This document shows positions 34,255-46,242 of a stretch of DNA of 64,000 nucleotides, piece by piece. Each line of letters opens with the position of its first letter. Within the stretch, counting starts at the first letter, position 1. Location: assembly GCF_963678635.1 (NCBI RefSeq), contig NC_087067.1:22699547-22763546 (forward strand), written 5' to 3'. Made by a program: the position numbers and the translations under genes. Under the pieces are notes generated by a model that ran no database searches, was not told the origin of the DNA, and saw only the letters and a list, made by a program, of their open reading frames with translations. The stretch comes from Symsagittifera roscoffensis. Its lineage: Eukaryota > Xenacoelomorpha > Acoela > Convolutidae.

Positions 34255-34830
34255 TGAACATTTGGATCAATTGAGTAATCCCCCCAGTAATGACCCATTG
34301 AGCTATCTCCCTCCAAAAAAAAACGGTAAAACGCTACAAAAAGACGTCAGCAAATGCAAGTAGATGATTGATGTGTTGGTAGAACGCAATCAATTGATTG
34401 GCTGAAGTTTATTTTATTATGAGAAAAATTTTGAAGAAAACAATGGAACTTTATTTTAAAAAATTTACAAATTTTTTTTGGGCAACCATTGCCTCATCGA
34501 GGAAAACAAATTACCAGGGTTGATGCTCTAGCCTTGGATCTGAATATCAAACACTGCTCTCCGCAGAACCTTGATATTGTATGCAATACAATTTTCTTCC
34601 TTTGAGGACAGAAAAAAGTCGCTTCATGTCTCAGTTTTATTGATTCTTTTTCACTCTGATTGTAATTTTTGAGCTTTGATATTGTAAACTTTGGCGTTCC
34701 ACATTCGTTGGATAATCTGTTTTATGATTTCATATCATTCAAACTATTTCATGGGATTATAAACATATCAAGTACCTATTGAGCTTTATCCCCCCAAACG
34801 AGAGTGGGGGGGGGGGGATTGCTCAATTGA
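34255..34830. mobile_element. Possible inverted-repeat element
   Basis: 'ggatcaattgagtaatcccccc' at the left (34263 on, shown in part as GATCAATTGAG) recurs inverted at the right (34808-34830). A second pair, 'attgagc' followed by C-runs, makes a local hairpin at 34770-34825. The minus-strand open frame over 34059-34316 has no recognisable domain and is not called. Confidence 0.4.
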
Positions 34831-35834
34831 TCCGAACTTTTTTTTTTGTTATAAAACATATAAACAAGTAAAATTGTTCAACTCTTAGAGAATGTTTGAC
34901 TGAAAACTCATCCATCTGTAGAAAAACTGCAGAAATGAAAATCCATCAAACTCTAATTAAGTTTTTATATTGTTGCTGAGTAGTTTACCAAACGCCTTTT
35001 GTGTGACAAGAAACTTGTGTCGCGGCTTGGTTAAGATCTTTTACTTTTCAGTCCAGATTTTAATTTTTCTGGGTTCTTTTGGCACTCAGATCACTCAGCT
35101 TCCTTGAATGAACAAACAACGCCTTGAAAAAGACCTTTTCTTTTGTAGATCGATTAAAACCTTTTGAATACACTCAATCTTCATATATCAAACTCAACCA
35201 ACAACCAATTTATCATTCAAACCTTCCATATTTCGATGAAAAAATAGAAAATGTTATATTTACTTAAATTTGAAGAGCTTTGTTAGGGAAAAGTTGCCAC
35301 AAAGGGCTTATTGCAGCAGATAAACTTCAACTGGTACAGAATATCAATGCATTTTTTCATCCGAAGTTTGCAGTTCAAGAGCAAATCAAACTCAATATAT
35401 TTTAGTTATATCTAGGCATTCGGTTGTTGAAACTATTTGAAAATAACAACCATCTTTCGAAAACAGTGTTTCGCTACTCACTTGAGAGTTGAGAGAAAAA
35501 TTTGCCTATTCTCTTGAAACTTAAAACAACAGAAAATGTAGGAGCTAAAAATTCCCGTAATTTCCTGTTTTATCATAAAAACACAATCTAACAATAAGTC
35601 CATGAAGGTAATATTTTAGCTCTGTAGTTTCATCGTTTATAATCAAAAATCCACATCTTTTTACCATGACAGCACTATACAAGATTTACTTTCATACATT
35701 GTTATTGCATCAAACATCAAATACTGAGTCCAAAAACCCAAATTTAATTGCACTTTATCATACAAACCTGATTGGGGGAGAAATCGCTCATGTGGTCTTT
35801 TTTTAATCGATTGAATTATCAATTCTCTGCAGGC
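34831..35834. other. Spacer between THOC2 and the HPD-motif gene
   Basis: The promoter of THOC2 and the 3' UTR of the next gene should fall in 33.5-35.8 kb. ATTAAA on the minus strand at 35802-35807 and 35743-35748 could serve as poly(A) signals. A weak LINE-like reading (KLQLVQN) occurs on the plus strand near 35320-35350. Confidence 0.35.
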
Positions 35835-36641
35835 CTAAAAAGCACTAAACTTTCCAAGATTTACTCCAATATCTGGGTGAAAAGCTTGCGCTAGTATTTG
35901 ATACTGGCACTCAGCTTCCTCATTGTTGACAAATCTGCGGATGTTCTTAAACTGCAAGGCCTTGTACAATGATTCTTGATAGCCGTGATACAAGAATAAA
36001 TCACGAAGCTGGCTATATATTTTTTCGGCTACTTTTTGAGCTACATACGAAGTAGAAAGGCCTATTACGACACCACCTACAACGCCGCCAACTGGTCCTC
36101 CATATAATGCTCCCAGAGCACTGCCTCTGGCATAACCCCACTGCCCTCCCACTGCTGCGGCTAAGTTGCTGGTAATCGATCTAGCGATATTATCAACAAG
36201 CTGATAGCCAGAGACCTTGCCGCAAAAATGTTTTCTCATGTTGTCTGCAGTGTCACAAGTTAAGAAATATGCTGCATACTCCAGATAACTAAAACATGGG
36301 TTGAGGGACAGTAACTTGCAAGGCAGGGAATGAGTGCAAAAGAGTTTAACTGCACGTTTATAAAGTTGCTTCAAGACTAAGCTAAGTCGACGAAAACTTT
36401 CATAGTCATTTTCAGCATCTGCGAGCAAACTGTAGTGCTGGTCATTCCAAATGTCAATTTCCTGCGCTAATTGGTTGACTATCTGAGCAAAATCGTCGAG
36501 TCGATTAGATAAAAGTTCGAATTCGGGAATCAACCGATTGACTTTTGCGGTAAACAAAGCATAAATTGCTTTGCTTAACTCTCCTGGGTGACAAAACAGG
36601 TTTCCCAGACACTCTTTCACCTCCTGAGGTTTTTCTAGAAA
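35835..36641 (-). CDS. HPD-motif gene, last exon
   Basis: It follows the acceptor GCGTTTTAG (the TAG closes the frame in the intron, supporting the border). It starts FLEKPQEVKECLGNLF and ends GKFSAF and stop. Confidence 0.8.
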   Translation of the reverse strand, partial: FLEKPQEVKECLGNLFCHPGELSKAIYALFTAKVNRLIPEFELLSNRLDDFAQIVNQLAQEIDIWNDQHYSLLADAENDYESFRRLSLVLKQLYKRAVKLFCTHSLPCKLLSLNPCFSYLEYAAYFLTCDTADNMRKHFCGKVSGYQLVDNIARSITSNLAAAVGGQWGYARGSALGALYGGPVGGVVGGVVIGLSTSYVAQKVAEKIYSQLRDLFLYHGYQESLYKALQFKNIRRFVNNEEAECQYQILAQAFHPDIGVNLGKFSAF

Positions 36642-36998
36642 CTAAAACGCAAGTTTGATATGCCATAGAAATGAAACACTGGATATTAATCAAAGTAAAA
36701 TTATTCTAAGATCAGAGTATTAGGGCTGAACAATTTTACCAGTTTCACGAAAAGTGACTTTATTTTGGTCCGCCATATTTTTAAATAAGCAACTCGCTGT
36801 AACCAACTAAATCTCAAAAACACTGAAAAAATAAAAACTTGAAAGCAACTTGCAACGAGAAAAAAACTTGTTTTAAAAATCAAGTTGCAAAACAAAAAAG
36901 CTCAGTGATATCAAAATTATTGAGGGATACAATCAATATTTCCATACCATCCCTTTCAAAAATGTATCATGGTTTTCACCAGGTCCGCAATTATATAC
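35835..36998 (-). CDS. Unknown protein with glycine zipper-like segment and C-terminal HPD (J-domain-like) motif
   Basis: Two exons are supported: 36948-36998 (17 codons, ...GENHDTFLKGM) and 35835-36641 (269 codons with stop). The GT-AG intron joins them in phase 0. The long exon has a helical, charged first half, then a segment (exon residues about 160-195) rich in Gly and Ala: GALYGGPVGGVVGGVVIGL, a glycine-zipper pattern typical of membrane-inserting or tightly packed helices. The end, EECQ-like helix then ILAQAFHPDIGVNLGKF, resembles J-domain helix II, the HPD loop and the start of helix III. HPD is what J proteins use to stimulate Hsp70; a complete J domain is not evident, since helix I and its spacing are unclear. 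No start codon lies in the long exon upstream of its acceptor, so the gene's 5' end is further right, perhaps the exon near 38.9 kb. I do not recognise the family; an Hsp70 co-chaperone role is inference. Confidence 0.75.
36948..36998 (-). CDS. HPD-motif gene, internal exon
   Basis: Seventeen codons, VYNCGPGENHDTFLKGM, between acceptor ATCTTCAG and donor GTATGG, phase 0 at both ends and compatible with the last exon. Confidence 0.55.
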
Positions 36999-36999
36999 C

Positions 37000-37810
37000 T
37001 GAAGATTCTAATTGATAACATGCACAGCTAATAAGGATATAATCTGATTCGCGCAGAACCAAATGCACGAAATTTATCAACCAATCAATGCCATTTGAAT
37101 TGTCATAATCATAATTGACAGACCTTTTTGCTTAAATCATTCAAATTTTGAATACAGTGCTGATGTGAATTATCCGGACAAAACGAACAAAACTTAAAAT
37201 TCAAAACGATTTTTTCTCAATGGTTTTTTTATTGCAGAGAATTTTAGCAGAATCAATAACGTGCAACTGGATCATTTTTGGCTTTTTCATTGAATCAAAA
37301 ACTACGCCAAAGCTACAAAATCGATTGCAAACAAAACTATTTTAAAGTAAGCTGGTTATTTAAAACAAAGAATTTGTGAAATGTAAAATCTTCTGTACAA
37401 ATACGTTAATTTTCCTTTGAAAGGCAAAAACGTCATTTTTTATATAAAATATCATTTTCTTTCAAACCACTCAAACACCTTTTGCGCAACTTTCTGAAAA
37501 TAAAACCCCTCATAGTTTTTTGTGGCTCATTTGGAAATAGTTTTGCTTGCAATTGATCCTGTAGTTTTTGCGTACTTTTTGGTTGACTAAAAAACGATGA
37601 TCCGATTTTAGGTTAATTTTTTGCTACAAATTTTGAAAAAAAAATGATTAAATATTTTAAGTTCTGTTAAAAATCTAAGCACAATTTGTTACATCATTTT
37701 TTGCATGAAGTTAATCTAGTATGAGAAAAAAAGCGTTCTAATTTTGAACTTTATTTCGTTTAACCGCGGACGTGAAATTCTCTTCAGTCAAGAAATACTA
37801 AACCTTGAAC
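37000..37810. other. AT-rich spacer or intron
   Basis: No exon-like frame seen. It would be intronic if the exon near 38.9 kb belongs to the HPD-motif gene. Confidence 0.3.
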
Positions 37811-37939
37811 TTAAATGTCATATTATGTTAATATCGTTTTGAGTAAAACAAAAAAACGAATCAAAACAACGCTAGCTAAATTATTTTGATTCGTTTTTTT
37901 GTTTTACTCAAAACGATATTAACATAATATGACATTTAA
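37811..37939. repeat. Perfect 56 bp inverted repeat with 17 nt loop
   Basis: 37811-37866 and 37884-37939 are exact reverse complements over 56 bases, including the homopolymer run of seven A/T. The spacer is 37867-37883. The transcript of either strand would fold into a long perfect hairpin. There is no coding capacity and no flanking target duplication. Confidence 0.95.
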
Positions 37940-38876
37940 TTTCGTTTCTCAGCAATGATTATCAGATTATTCCTATTTTTAGAGCAACCCATGTCACGTA
38001 TTTTCTACGTTGCTCATGAAAGAAACTAAATTTCACTGAAAAAAGTTAACGCGCAGTTCTTTCCTCGTAATTGACTGAAAACTAGGGCATGATTTAGGGA
38101 AGGGGGTTCTTGCTACCGCTCAAAAATTACCATTTTGCCCCCTCGGCCTATTGTTTCTTGCGGAGAACAGAAGCTAAATTGCTCGGTTGCACTGTTCTTC
38201 AAGGCAAAAACAGTTTTTCCAAAAATGTTCTTACTTTTTAGGGTTTTTGTAGAAGCTGAAATTTAAGTTTGTTAAGCCATAGTTCCAAAAAAACTGAGAC
38301 TAAAAACTTAAAAATTAATTAAAATAAGGTTAGCTTAAGGTCAAAATATTTTTCGAGCTGAAAATTTGATCAAAATTGTTAAATAATTTCACTGCTATCG
38401 ACCACACTATGATTCTTTAGTGAACCTGGAAGACCCTGAAAATTATATAATATAATGATAACAAATTTGAGAGAGAAAAAGTATTTATTCGGTAAAAAAA
38501 AATTGCCTTTTTGGTGTTTTCTTTCGCTGAAATTCAGTGTTTAAAAAGCCATATAGTTCGCCCATGACTGTAATTTTTTTGTCAACCCTGCAGACAATTT
38601 CACTTAAATTATGATTTGTTACTGATAATAAAGGAAGACAACTATTTTTTAAAGCTATAATTTACATTTTAAAGCTAAGTGTCTTCTATGTTTTTAGTGT
38701 CTTTTACGGCTTTTTTTTGCTCTTTGTGTCTAAATTTTAAGTCTTACGTGTCTTTTGTGTCTTTGCTTAAGCGATAGATCGTAAAATTGAACTGTTTTCA
38801 GCTGCTGTCAATCGAAATATTTTCCAAAAAAAATTCTCGCATCGAAATTTAGTAAACATGCAAAGGAATAATCTAC

Positions 38877-38978
38877 TAATAAAATTTTCAGTAGTTGTTT
38901 TTTTTCTGTTCGTTCTTCTGCCGACAGGTCATCATTAATCAATGAATCTGTCATCAACAGAATCATCGATGCGTTCAT
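38877..38978 (-). CDS. Candidate 5' exon of the HPD-motif gene
   Basis: 34 codons from an ATG at 38978 (MNASMILLMTDSLINDDL, then SAEERTEKKQLLKILL) to a GT (GTAGAT) in phase 0, which fits the exon at 36998. The composition is protein-like (charged, amphipathic). The donor is weak and nothing else ties it to the gene. Confidence 0.3.
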
Positions 38979-39445
38979 ATAAGTTTGTTTCTTGTCAATA
39001 TTTTTCAAGGCTCAATAGTTTATTAGCTGGTTTATTTATTTTAGGGTAACTTTTTTCTACAATCGACGGATTTTGAAAAATTTACGGATTCAATGCTATG
39101 CTATGAGCGGAGCCTTGTGTTTATCAAAAAGAAATATTTAAAAAATCAGTCGATACTCTAATGATACAACCGAGAGAAAAAGCATCTAATTTTTTTCAAA
39201 CACAAAATCGTGAAAAGATGAAAACTGAAAAGCATTCAGATAGCTGAATCAAATTAAAATATTGCCAAACATTTACTTCGAGCACAATTCGAGCACTGAA
39301 TAACACTACAGCAAAAAAACTTGTGGTTTGCAGTCACCTTTTTTTTAAAACAGGACAAAACTCAAATTATCATTCAGAGAGTTTCAAGCCCCTAACTAAA
39401 AATTCAACTTCAAAAATTTAGCCTTGACACTTACTGAATAAACAG

Positions 39446-39615
39446 GCGCAGACAAACACCGGGTATGGCAGGTCGATCTAGATCAATTTTATAATAGAAA
39501 CATCAGAGAGATCGACATAAAAGAGCTTGAAAACCCAGATACGAAACAACGCTCAACTATTAAAGGACATCTTAGTAATATTTCAGAACCTTGTAATGTG
39601 AAATGCGAGTTGCAG
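39446..39615 (+). CDS. Orphan exon-like open frame
   Basis: Between an acceptor-like AAACAG and a CAG|GTTGAT donor the plus strand stays open for 56 codons with protein-like content: VWQVDLDQFYNRNIREIDI, KELENPDTKQRSTIKGH, EPCNVKCELQ. Stops occur in frame on both outer sides, just where splice sites would remove them. I do not recognise the family; it could be an exon of a plus-strand gene or a piece of an old element. Confidence 0.35.
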
Positions 39616-40350
39616 GTTGATTTGAGCTTTGTTTCTTTCTATTAAAAAATAAATCTGCCAGGTGGAGATATGACATATGGACTCAAAGAGAGAGAAGTAA
39701 GAGTTGCTCCGTTGTGAAGATTTACGAGAAATAAACGGAGTACTTCTCCAGGTAAACTACTACAATGCTTTTCTAGAAATTTGATGTTTTTGCTTGGTTT
39801 CTCAATCACATCAAATAGATTTTCAATAATTTTTGTCTTTTCAGGTTAAAAGTTGCCACTATTCAAAGCTTCTTTTATGAAAGACATTGGAGTAGCATTA
39901 TTTTGATAGTCCATAATTAAAACTTTTTATTTAAAACTTTTTATTCTGAACATTTAGGTAAATTATATTTTGCATTGCTCGTAAATTTTCCCTTAAGCTT
40001 TATGTTTCATCAGTTTAAAAGCTTTTTTGCTTCAATGTGCATTTTTTTCTCGATATTTTAACTTGAGTTTGAAGTTGAGATCTCTGTCCATTGCTGCATA
40101 TCATAGGCCACTCCAACTGAAATTTTTCTTTCAAATTTCTGGTGCGTACCACGGAGGTACGCATAAGGAGTGCCATTTCCTTATATGTTTCAAATAACCG
40201 CTCGAGCTTTTTTATTTCTCAGAACAAAAAAAAACGAAAATGAAAGGATACTAAGAAGTCACATATAACTGTATGCTATTGAAATTAGCATTTAAAAAAT
40301 TGGTACAAAAACACAAAAATTTTCGCTTTAAAGGAAACAGGAAAAATAAA
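39616..40350. other. Spacer before the satellite region
   Basis: AT-rich, nothing called. A small palindrome (GCGTACC...GGTACGC) lies near 40143-40161. Confidence 0.35.
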
Positions 40351-40617
40351 AACGATTTTTTGAAGGCAAGCAAATATTTGAAGCTAAGTAATTATATTCT
40401 GATTTCAAAGCGTTAACGACTAGTTTTCAAGAAACGCAAAGAAGAATTGAAGAAGTTATGGCAAAACAATTATGGCTAAAAAAAATTCAATCACTTAAGT
40501 CTATCATGCACTATATAATTTTGGCTGAAAAATGTTTGCAGCTGTATTCGAAAAAGAAAATAATATGCATGACACAAACAACTATTGAAAATCTTACGTA
40601 TTTTTGATTTTTTTTTT

Positions 40618-42284
40618 AAAAACTAGTCAAAACACACGGTGGATATACAGAAAGAAGCCCAACTCTTGCTTACAAGTTTTTTTTAGCATGAGTAAATATT
40701 AACAGGGGGAGGCGAATGTTCAACAAGATCCCTAAATAAATGTGCGTAATCAATTCTGTTCTCAAAGTTTTGAGGACTACTTTTGATTAATGCTAAACTG
40801 AATTATTACATAAAATTTTGCGCACCTACAGCAACTCAATAGCGTGTGTCTGTTTTTTAATAAAAAAAATTTTCCTGAAAAATATTCGAATCAGTACACG
40901 AAGAAGGAGGCAATTTGATTGACTCAAACTACAATTGAAGATTTTCCGTCCTTTTGAATTGTTTTTTTTTTCAATTAAAACGCAGGCAAAGCCCATTCTG
41001 GTAACACAGAAAAAACAACAGGCGCCTACGACAATTTACTATTTACCGAAATCCAATTGAAGAGACCATTTGTTAGCAAGATCTCATAAGTTTGAACAAA
41101 ATGTTTAGCGTAATTATTTATGTTCCGATCTCAAAGAATAGATAACTCATTTTCAAAAAGCGCAAGCATGAAGAAAAATTGAACTATGGTTTACTTTTAT
41201 CATTTAAGTCTTTTATTTGGCAGAACAAATTTCGGAATCTTTTATTCCACGCGGTACTTGAAGGAGAAGAAAATTTTTTCAGACAAACTCCAACTGTCGA
41301 TTTGAAGTCGATTTAAAATGTTTTTTTTTTCCAATTAAAGCACACACTGGTAAATAGAGAATGACCAGCTAGGGAGAATATTTTACCGTTTGCCCAAAGC
41401 TAATAGGGGAAAGAGAATAACTAACAGGATACCTGAAACTTAAACAACTTTTGGACGTAATCATTTATTTTCCAATCTTGAAGTGTTAATGAATAACTTC
41501 AAAAAGCGCAACGACCAAATAATAAACGATCTATGATGCATCTAAATCAATTCAATTTCTTGACTCTAATTTTGAACAAAAAACAATTTTTTTTCAAATT
41601 GATTCAAAGCAGTGTTCGGAAAAAGAAGCAAACTGTGTGAAACAAACTGCTGTTGAAGATTTGACATCGCTTTACACTGTTTTAACTATAATAAAAAGTA
41701 CTCGAAGCACACACTAGTAACAAAAAAACAAAGTAACGGGCTCTTACTAATATTGAAGCATTCGCCGAATTCCAAGAGGGGTAGTGGACTTTTAAACAAT
41801 ATCCCTAAAATTCGAACAAACATTACAGAATAACCATTTTTACTCCGATCTCAAAAAGTTAATGACCAAAATTGAAAACGCTTAAATTTGAATCCATAGA
41901 AGAAAATTTTTGTATTTTTAAGCAATTCGATTGATTAAGTTTTTGCATCAATGAAAAAACTCTTTTTAAGAATCAAAACGTTTCAAAATTGTATTTGAAG
42001 TAGGAGCCAACTTGCGTGACACAATTTTTAGCTGAAGAATCGACTTCTATTCAAATTGATTTCTTTTAGAAAGTAGGGAAAGAACAAACAGTTTACACAC
42101 AAAAAGACCAAATAGAAGCTACGACTTTTGAATTATTTGGCAAAGTTCAATACGAAAAAGAAGCCTTCAACAAGAACCCTAAATTTTGAAAAAACTCTCA
42201 AGAGTATTCATTTTTGTTCTGATCTCAAAGTGGAACTGAGTTATATTCGAAAACCGTATGCGTAAATCAATATATGAACTTTAG
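40618..42284. repeat. Satellite block A, copy 1
   Basis: About 1.67 kb, spanning roughly five monomers, matching 43190-44849 almost base for base apart from small indels (landmark start 'actagtcaaaacacacggtgg', landmark end 'aatcaatatatgaa'). Confidence 0.85.
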
Positions 42285-43175
42285 TTTTACCCATCAGCAC
42301 GACATACAAAAATTTGACTTTGTGAACTATCAACGTATTTCCTCTATAGTTCTTTGTAAACAATTCTCACCCTGAAAAGAAAAACTCAACGGTTATTATG
42401 TATGAAATTTGTACTTTTTCCCATTATTCAATAACTCAAAATATTCCAATTTGAGAAAAAATCTGACAAGCAAAGAATTGTATTCGGATCTCAAAGTGTT
42501 AATGATTATTTTTCAAAAAGCACCAATGAAAAAAATTCTCTGCACATCTGAAGTAACTCCGTAGGTTAACTCGAAATTGTAAAGTAATTTTTCTCAACTA
42601 TTGGAGTCTAAATTCGAAGGAGGCAATTTTCCTGAAGCAAAACATAGCTGAAGCTATCACGTCGTTTGCGTTTAATTGTTGAATTTAAAATTAGGCAAAG
42701 CACAAACTAGTAACACAAAAAACAGACAAACTGGCGCCTGTTTGAGCTCAAGTTTGTATATTAGATTTTTAAAATGCAGTTGTGACAACTTTTATTCTCC
42801 TAAAATAATAAAAATAAAAGTACATATCTCTGCGGCCTCTTAATTAAATGGCAAAAAACCGCATAAAACAAATTTTACGGTTTTTCATCCGGCTATAGTC
42901 TCTATAGACGAACGAACAATTTCCTCCAACAAATCCAAAATTTCCATTATGTTATTTGTAGATAAAACGTTTCTTGTAGTTGTAGAGAAAAAAGCGTAAA
43001 TGTATCTGTTTTTTCTAAGCAGCCTCATTGTAGAAATTATAAGCAAAAGTTTTCAAGTCCGGATCCATGAAAACTTGTGACTTCTTTTCATCGCTGATCA
43101 TTAGATTTATAACCTAAATCGATTAACTAAAAATCTGAAAGATCGATTTGACCAAAAATCTGATATATAAGAGCT
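42285..43175. repeat. Block C, copy 1 (empty site)
   Basis: Matches 48430-49565 in direct orientation ('tacccatcagca', 'ctctgcggcctcttaatta', 'catccggctatagtctctat', 'gatcattagatttataacct'). It lacks the 0.4 kb insertion found in copy 2. Confidence 0.85.
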
Positions 43176-43189
43176 TTTTTTAAAACTTA

Positions 43190-44849
43190 AAACTAGTCAA
43201 AACACACGGTGGCTATACACAAAGAAGCCCAACTCTTGCTTACAAGTTTTTTTACCCTGAGCAAATATTAACTGGGGGAGGCGAATGTTCAACAAGATCC
43301 CTAAATAAGTGAGCGTAATCAATTCTGTTCTCTAAGTTTTGATGACTATTTTTCATTAATGCTAAACTGAATCATTACTTAAAATTTTGCGCACCTGCAG
43401 CAACTTAATAGCGTGAGTCTGTTTTTTAACAAAAAAGTTTCCTGAAAAATATTCGAATCAGTACTCGAAGAAGGAGGCAATTTGATTGACTCAAACTAAA
43501 ATTGAAGATTTGACGTCGTTTTGAATTGTTTTTTTTTTTCAATTAAAACGCAGGCAAAGCCCACACTGTTACACAGAAAAAAAACAACAAGCGCCTACGA
43601 CAATGCACTATTTACCGAAATTCCACTTGAAGAGGGGATTTGTTAGCAAGATCCCTAAAGTTTGAACAAAATTTAAGCGTAAATATTTATGTTCCGATCT
43701 CAAAGAAGGGATGACTCATTTTCAAAAAGCGCTAGCATGAAAAAAAAATTGAACTATAGTTTACTTTTATCATTAAAGTCTGTTATTTGGCAGAACGAAT
43801 TTCGAAATCTTTTATTCCACGCGGTAATTGAAGGAATTTTTTTCAGACAAACTACAACTGTCGATACGACGTCGCTTTAAAATGTTTTTTTTTTCTCAAC
43901 TAAAAGTAGGCAAAGCACACACTGGTAAATAGAGAATGACCAACTAGTCGGTAATATTTTACCGCTTGCCCAAAGCTAATAGGGTAAAGAGAATTACTAA
44001 CACGATACCCGAAACTTAAACAACTTTTGAACGTAATCATTTATATTTCTATCTTAAAGTGTCAATGAATAACTTCAAAAAGTGCAACGACAAAATAATA
44101 AACGATCTATGATGCATCTAAATCAATTCAATTTTTTTATTCTAATTTTGCAAAAAAAAATTTGAATTGATTCAAAGCAGTGTTTGGAAAAAGAAGCAAA
44201 CTGTGTGAAACAAACTGCAGTTGAAGATTTGACATCGCTTTAAACTGTTTTAATTATAATAAAAAGTACTCGAAGCACATACTAGTAACAAAAAATAAAG
44301 TAACGGGCACTTACTAATATTGTAGCTTTCGCCGAATTCCAAGAGGGGTAGTGGACTTTTAAACAAGATCGCTAAAAATCGAACAAACATTTCAGAATAA
44401 CCATTTTTATTCCGATCTCAAAAAATTAACGACCAAAATTGAAAAACTTAAATATGAATCCATCGAAGAAACTTTTTGTACTTTTTATCAATTCAATTGA
44501 TTATGTTTTTGCGTAAATGAACAAACTGTTTTAAGAATCAAAACGTTTCAAAATTGTATTTGAAGTAGGAGCCAACTTGCGTGACACAATTTATAGCTGA
44601 AGAATCGACATCTATTCCAATTGATTTCTTTTACAAAGTAGGGCAAAAACAAACAGTTTACACACAAAAAGACCAAATAGAATCTACGGCTTTTGATTTA
44701 TTTGGCGAAGTCCAATAGGAGAAAGAAGCCTTCAACAAGAACCCTAAATTTTGAACAAACTCTCAAGAGAATTCATTTTTGTTCTGATCTCAAAGTGGAA
44801 TTGAGTTATATTCAAAAATCGTACACGTAAATCAATATATGAATTTTAG
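43190..44849. repeat. Satellite block A, copy 2
   Basis: Direct copy of 40618-42284. The open frame at about 43689-43880 arises from the repeat and is not a gene. Confidence 0.85.
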
Positions 44850-44880
44850 AGTAAATATAGCAACTCAATTGATTGGATTT

Positions 44881-46230
44881 GTTTTTCAATAATACGTCAG
44901 ATTGACTCGAAGCTGTATTTGAATCAAGAAGTAGTTGCGTCAGAAAAACTACAGCTGCGGATTTGAAGCCAATTGAAACTTTTCCTTTTCGACTAATTGC
45001 CAAATCGCAAAAAGGGGATTGGAATTTCTAATCAGATCTCATATTGAGCAAATTTTTGAGCATAATCATTTTTGTTCTAATATTAGAAAATTGATGACTA
45101 AAATTCAGAAAACTTAAAGGTGAATAATTTTGAATCTAAAGCAATTATATTGATTATGTTTGTGATATAAAAAAAAAGTTATTTATAATAGTCAAATGTA
45201 TTCAAAAGTGTATTTGGAGGAGGAGGCAAATTTCGTGACACAAATTTTAGCTGAAGATTTGACGTCGTTGTTATTTGATTTTTGATCAAAAAGTCTGAAA
45301 AGAACAAATTGCTTATACATTAAAAAAAAACTAGCGTCTAAATTTTTTCAATTACTAGGAAATTTCCAAGTGGAACGAGAATATAACAAAACTTTCAAAA
45401 ATTGAACCAATTTTGCAGCTCAAGTTAAGTATATTCTGATCTCAAAATCTCATTGATCAAAACTCAAAAAGCGAAAAATTGAAGCAATAAAGGAACTATT
45501 GTGTATCTAGATCAAATTGATTGATTATGTACTTGCTTCAATAACTATTTTCGTCAAAATCAAAATGGTTCAATGCTGTACTCTAGAGAGGAGGGATTTT
45601 GCCTGACACAAATTACAGTTGCAGATTTGACTTCGTTTTAATATGTTTTATAGATACTAATAACACACAAAATGACCAATTGGCCCCCATGCTTTGGTGT
45701 GATTTTCCTTAATCTAATGATGGGAGGGGATCTTTTTTTACAAAATCATCATAAATTGAAAAAAATGTTGAGTATAATCAGTTTTATTATGATCTCAAAC
45801 TGGTAAAAATTTATATTCAAAAAGTGCGAAGGTTAATCACTAAATGAACTTCGGTGTAATTACAGCAACTCGATGAATTAGATCTTTTTTTTAATACAAC
45901 ATTTTGTCAAATCGGTTCAGTGCTGTATTTAAAGTGTTTCGTTCCAATTAAAAAGTAGGCAACGCACACTCTGGTATCGAAAAAAACTAACTGATTTCGG
46001 GAAATCAATCATTTAAATTCAAAAAATGCAAAATGGAATCAATAATCTAAGCATTGTGTATCTTAAACGCAATTTGATTGATTTTCTTTAATTGCGTCTG
46101 GGATAAGACCTCTATTCTTTTTAAAAGATAATTATTTTTCGGTCGACACACCACAAATTTTTTCTATAAATAATTAAGCCTCATTGTTCATTTTAGTTTT
46201 TTGAGACGAAGTCAGCGTGAGCAATGCATT
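44881..46230. repeat. Satellite block B, copy 1
   Basis: About 1.35 kb matching 46243-47595 very closely; starts 'gtttttcaataata', ends 'gcgtgagcaatgcat'. The two copies are adjacent, so this is a recent tandem duplication. Confidence 0.9.
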
Positions 46231-46242
46231 AAACAATGATTT

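Noticed and set aside
34059-34316. 85-codon minus-strand gene next to the LINE fragment
   Set aside because: No recognisable domain, no splice support, and it ends inside an inverted-repeat element.
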